A DNA stretch of 64,000 bases from Trichomonas vaginalis G3. Taxonomy: Eukaryota; Parabasalia; Trichomonadida; Trichomonadidae. A program made the position numbers and the translations under genes. Of the stretch, positions 62,097-64,000 are shown piece by piece (positions within the stretch are counted from its first letter, which is position 1; each line of letters begins with the position of its first letter). Location of the stretch: assembly GCF_026262505.1 (NCBI RefSeq), contig NC_067204.1, positions 23,033,300 to 23,097,299 on the forward strand, written 5' to 3'. The notes below the pieces were generated by a model, which was not told the DNA's origin, did no database searches, and was given only the letters and a program-made list of their open reading frames with translations.

Positions 62097-64000
62097 TTAT
62101 TTACGGCGGAACAAGTACAAATAACCCTTTCCGAACTCAGGAGGTTCATTATCTGGGTAGACAGCGACCTTCTCATCGTTGTAGAGCACCCACTTTCCGT
62201 CTCTCTTCACTGTTGCGACGTAGTGTCCGCAGAGAGCAGAAGTTCCTTTGTGCTGGAGAAATCCGACCAATTCGTAGACACTGTTTCCATCAGATTTTGT
62301 GGAGTGAGCCGATTTCTTTCTCGGTCCGAACAGCCACTCTATTGCCAATACGACGTTGCCGCTTGTTTCCTGGAGTGCGTCTCTTGCTTCGTCCTCGGAA
62401 AATCCCATTTCCATGACCTGTTGGACTGCAGGTGAAACTTCCTGTGGATTGTCAATGATGAACTGAACTGCTGCTTCCACAGAGTCAACGTTTTGCAGTG
62501 CACGGACACATTGTGATCTAGAGAATCCGAAATTCATTAACTCGGAGACTTTTGTTTCGTCAACTTGTACATTTTCTTGTTTAATATCAGATTTGTACTT
62601 GGAAATATCGAAATTGTCTGGATCAAAGAGTACTTTGATGTTCATCTTCTTGCACATACCTGTTGGACTGATATTATCAAGTTGTACAGCGACAAATAAC
62701 AAATCAGGGAAATTAGTGAACAAAATCTTTTGATTTGCACCAGTTTTCTGGCATTTATCGCATTTCCTTGTAGGATACTCGATATTTAGCGATGTTTCAA
62801 GCAAATCTTCGATTTTGACTTGTAATTCTTCTTCTCCGAAATGCGGCTGCGGGGAAAGGACAAGAACGGGCTGATCCTTGATGAATGTCGTAGTAACGTC
62901 AGCACAATTTGCGCATTGCATCAAATTGACTTGGTCGAACTCGACGTGAGTCAAATACGACTGCGGATTGTGGACAGTTATGTAGTTGAACAGGTATTGG
63001 AAGAATTCTACGGCGTCTTGTTGCTCTCCGCTCATGAATTGAGGGCGATCGCGGCAAACAGCGGTTCTGAGCAATCTTGGTGAGACAGACTTGCGTTTGC
63101 CTTCTAGTAGTTCGTGGAATAAGCGGTAGAATTGGCGTTTCGGATCTGTCCAACGTTGTTTTTCGTAATCTGGTGAAGTAACTTCGTTTTCGAACTGTTC
63201 TATAGAGGCGAGAAGCTGTAAAACACTGTTCATGTAGCATGTGTTGCCGAGATTAACTAATCCGACTGAGTTTGGACCTTCAAATGTGTCAAATTCTTTG
63301 CCATTCTTGGAAACTGTGTCAAAGTCCCAGTCTTTGTTCCTCTGGACATTGAGTTCTGTAGTTGTCGATTCGGTTTTGACGGCTGTGTCGACGTTTATGC
63401 CAAATTTGGCTAAATGTTCCTTAATGTGAGAATCTGAAACGGTTTCGTCGCAGGAATAGCAGTAAAGATCGGCTCTGCCATCAGGAGAAATGGTTCCCAT
63501 CTTCACGCAGACAGGATGACCTGTTTGCTTGAAATGTTCTAATGCGTGGCCATTTCCGCCGGATCCGTCGAAGTTCTTTCGACCACAACCAACATAGCCG
63601 CATGTAAGACATAACCAGAGGTTGTTTTCGAGTTCGCAGGAAGAACAATGCATATGTGGGTCAGAATTGACAATTTGCGACTGATCAAGTTCTTTGATGT
63701 GCTTGCACTCTTCAATCTTGAGCTCCCATTGCTCTACTTCTGCTGCTTGTGAGATGTTTGGTAATTTCTTTAATTTCTCGATTAAATCTACAGCAGCTTC
63801 ATCGTCAACACATTCCATTGGGAAGACTTCGTAGTTTTCTGAGTCGTAAAGCCTTAATTCGTATTCATATTCGTATTTTGCATCTTGAAAACCGCCTTCA
63901 ACGCCAATTCCGAGCTTGTATGGATCGGACTTGACTTCTATTTTGTGTCTACGACGGTTTAAGAACATGCAGTGGCCATCTTTCGATGCATGTTCCTTTG
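62097..64000 (-). CDS. USP5/isopeptidase T-type ubiquitin hydrolase, cut by window edge
   Basis: This enzyme disassembles free polyubiquitin chains. The first ATG in the window is at 63,968, but the frame stays open to 64,000 (KEHASKDGHC upstream), so the true N-terminus lies outside. Counting from that Met: LGIGVEGGFQ (~20); the UBP zinc finger CSSC...CLTCGYVGCGR...HALEHFKQTGH (~105-165); the Cys box NLGNTCYMNS (~240); two adjacent UBA domains (VSELMNFGFSRSQCVRALQN and VQQVMEMGFSEDEARDALQE, ~475-555); and the His box LCGHYVATVKRDGKWVLYND (~580-600). Domain order matches USP5, including the UBAs placed inside the catalytic domain. The stop is followed by TAAA. Confidence 0.93.
   Translation of the reverse strand, partial: KEHASKDGHCMFLNRRRHKIEVKSDPYKLGIGVEGGFQDAKYEYEYELRLYDSENYEVFPMECVDDEAAVDLIEKLKKLPNISQAAEVEQWELKIEECKHIKELDQSQIVNSDPHMHCSSCELENNLWLCLTCGYVGCGRKNFDGSGGNGHALEHFKQTGHPVCVKMGTISPDGRADLYCYSCDETVSDSHIKEHLAKFGINVDTAVKTESTTTELNVQRNKDWDFDTVSKNGKEFDTFEGPNSVGLVNLGNTCYMNSVLQLLASIEQFENEVTSPDYEKQRWTDPKRQFYRLFHELLEGKRKSVSPRLLRTAVCRDRPQFMSGEQQDAVEFFQYLFNYITVHNPQSYLTHVEFDQVNLMQCANCADVTTTFIKDQPVLVLSPQPHFGEEELQVKIEDLLETSLNIEYPTRKCDKCQKTGANQKILFTNFPDLLFVAVQLDNISPTGMCKKMNIKVLFDPDNFDISKYKSDIKQENVQVDETKVSELMNFGFSRSQCVRALQNVDSVEAAVQFIIDNPQEVSPAVQQVMEMGFSEDEARDALQETSGNVVLAIEWLFGPRKKSAHSTKSDGNSVYELVGFLQHKGTSALCGHYVATVKRDGKWVLYNDEKVAVYPDNEPPEFGKGYLYLFRRK

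Overview
The window looks like nuclear DNA of a parabasalid protist, most likely Trichomonas vaginalis. It is AT-rich and its host genes are intronless. Stop codons of the formin and of USP5 lie within or next to a TAAA signal. Two host genes carry short initiator-like TCA motifs just upstream of the ATG. The repeat load is the one known for that genome: Maverick/Polinton elements, TTAA- and TA-target DNA transposons, and a DUF3447-type ankyrin-repeat gene family. The species call is inference; no rRNA or tRNA gene was recognised.

Region 1 (1-~8.6 kb) is the right-hand part of a Maverick that runs off the left edge. It holds a retroviral-like integrase, a large fibre protein with a collagen-like stretch and a phage-tail-like tip, probable capsid-type proteins, a packaging ATPase and small basic or hydrophobic proteins. 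Region 2 (8.8-10.9 kb) has a hAT-like transposase remnant, a palindromic element and a long purine tract.

Region 3 (10,895-34,265) is a second, complete-length Maverick of about 23.4 kb. It has ~76-bp terminal inverted repeats ending in A/T runs and a 6-bp AATACA target duplication. Its interior is badly decayed, with at least a few dozen breaks. Parts of a coiled-coil protein, capsid proteins, SF3 helicase, packaging ATPase, protein-primed DNA polymerase B, integrase and fibre can be recognised. A cluster at its right end is in better shape and includes an open D12-class adenine DNA methyltransferase.

Region 4 (34.3-64 kb) is host sequence. It encodes an SDF2-like MIR protein, three DUF3447/ankyrin genes (all broken), a Rab5-like GTPase, guanine deaminase, a ubiquitin-like protein, a small membrane protein, 3-methyladenine DNA glycosylase I, a large unknown protein, an adenylate-kinase-like pseudoenzyme, a diaphanous-type formin and USP5-type ubiquitin hydrolase (cut by the right edge). 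Inserted among them are a Kolobok-like transposon that splits the third ankyrin gene at a TTAA, a 141-bp TTAA MITE, a 223-bp TA MITE, and a 320-340 bp hairpin-rich repeat present twice.

The most unusual structure is the ~1.5 kb unit at 60,129-61,640. It has 20-bp inverted ends, a T-shaped three-way-junction palindrome, eight near-identical 120-bp tandem units and one copy of the hairpin-rich repeat. The other copy of that repeat lies directly against the formin promoter.
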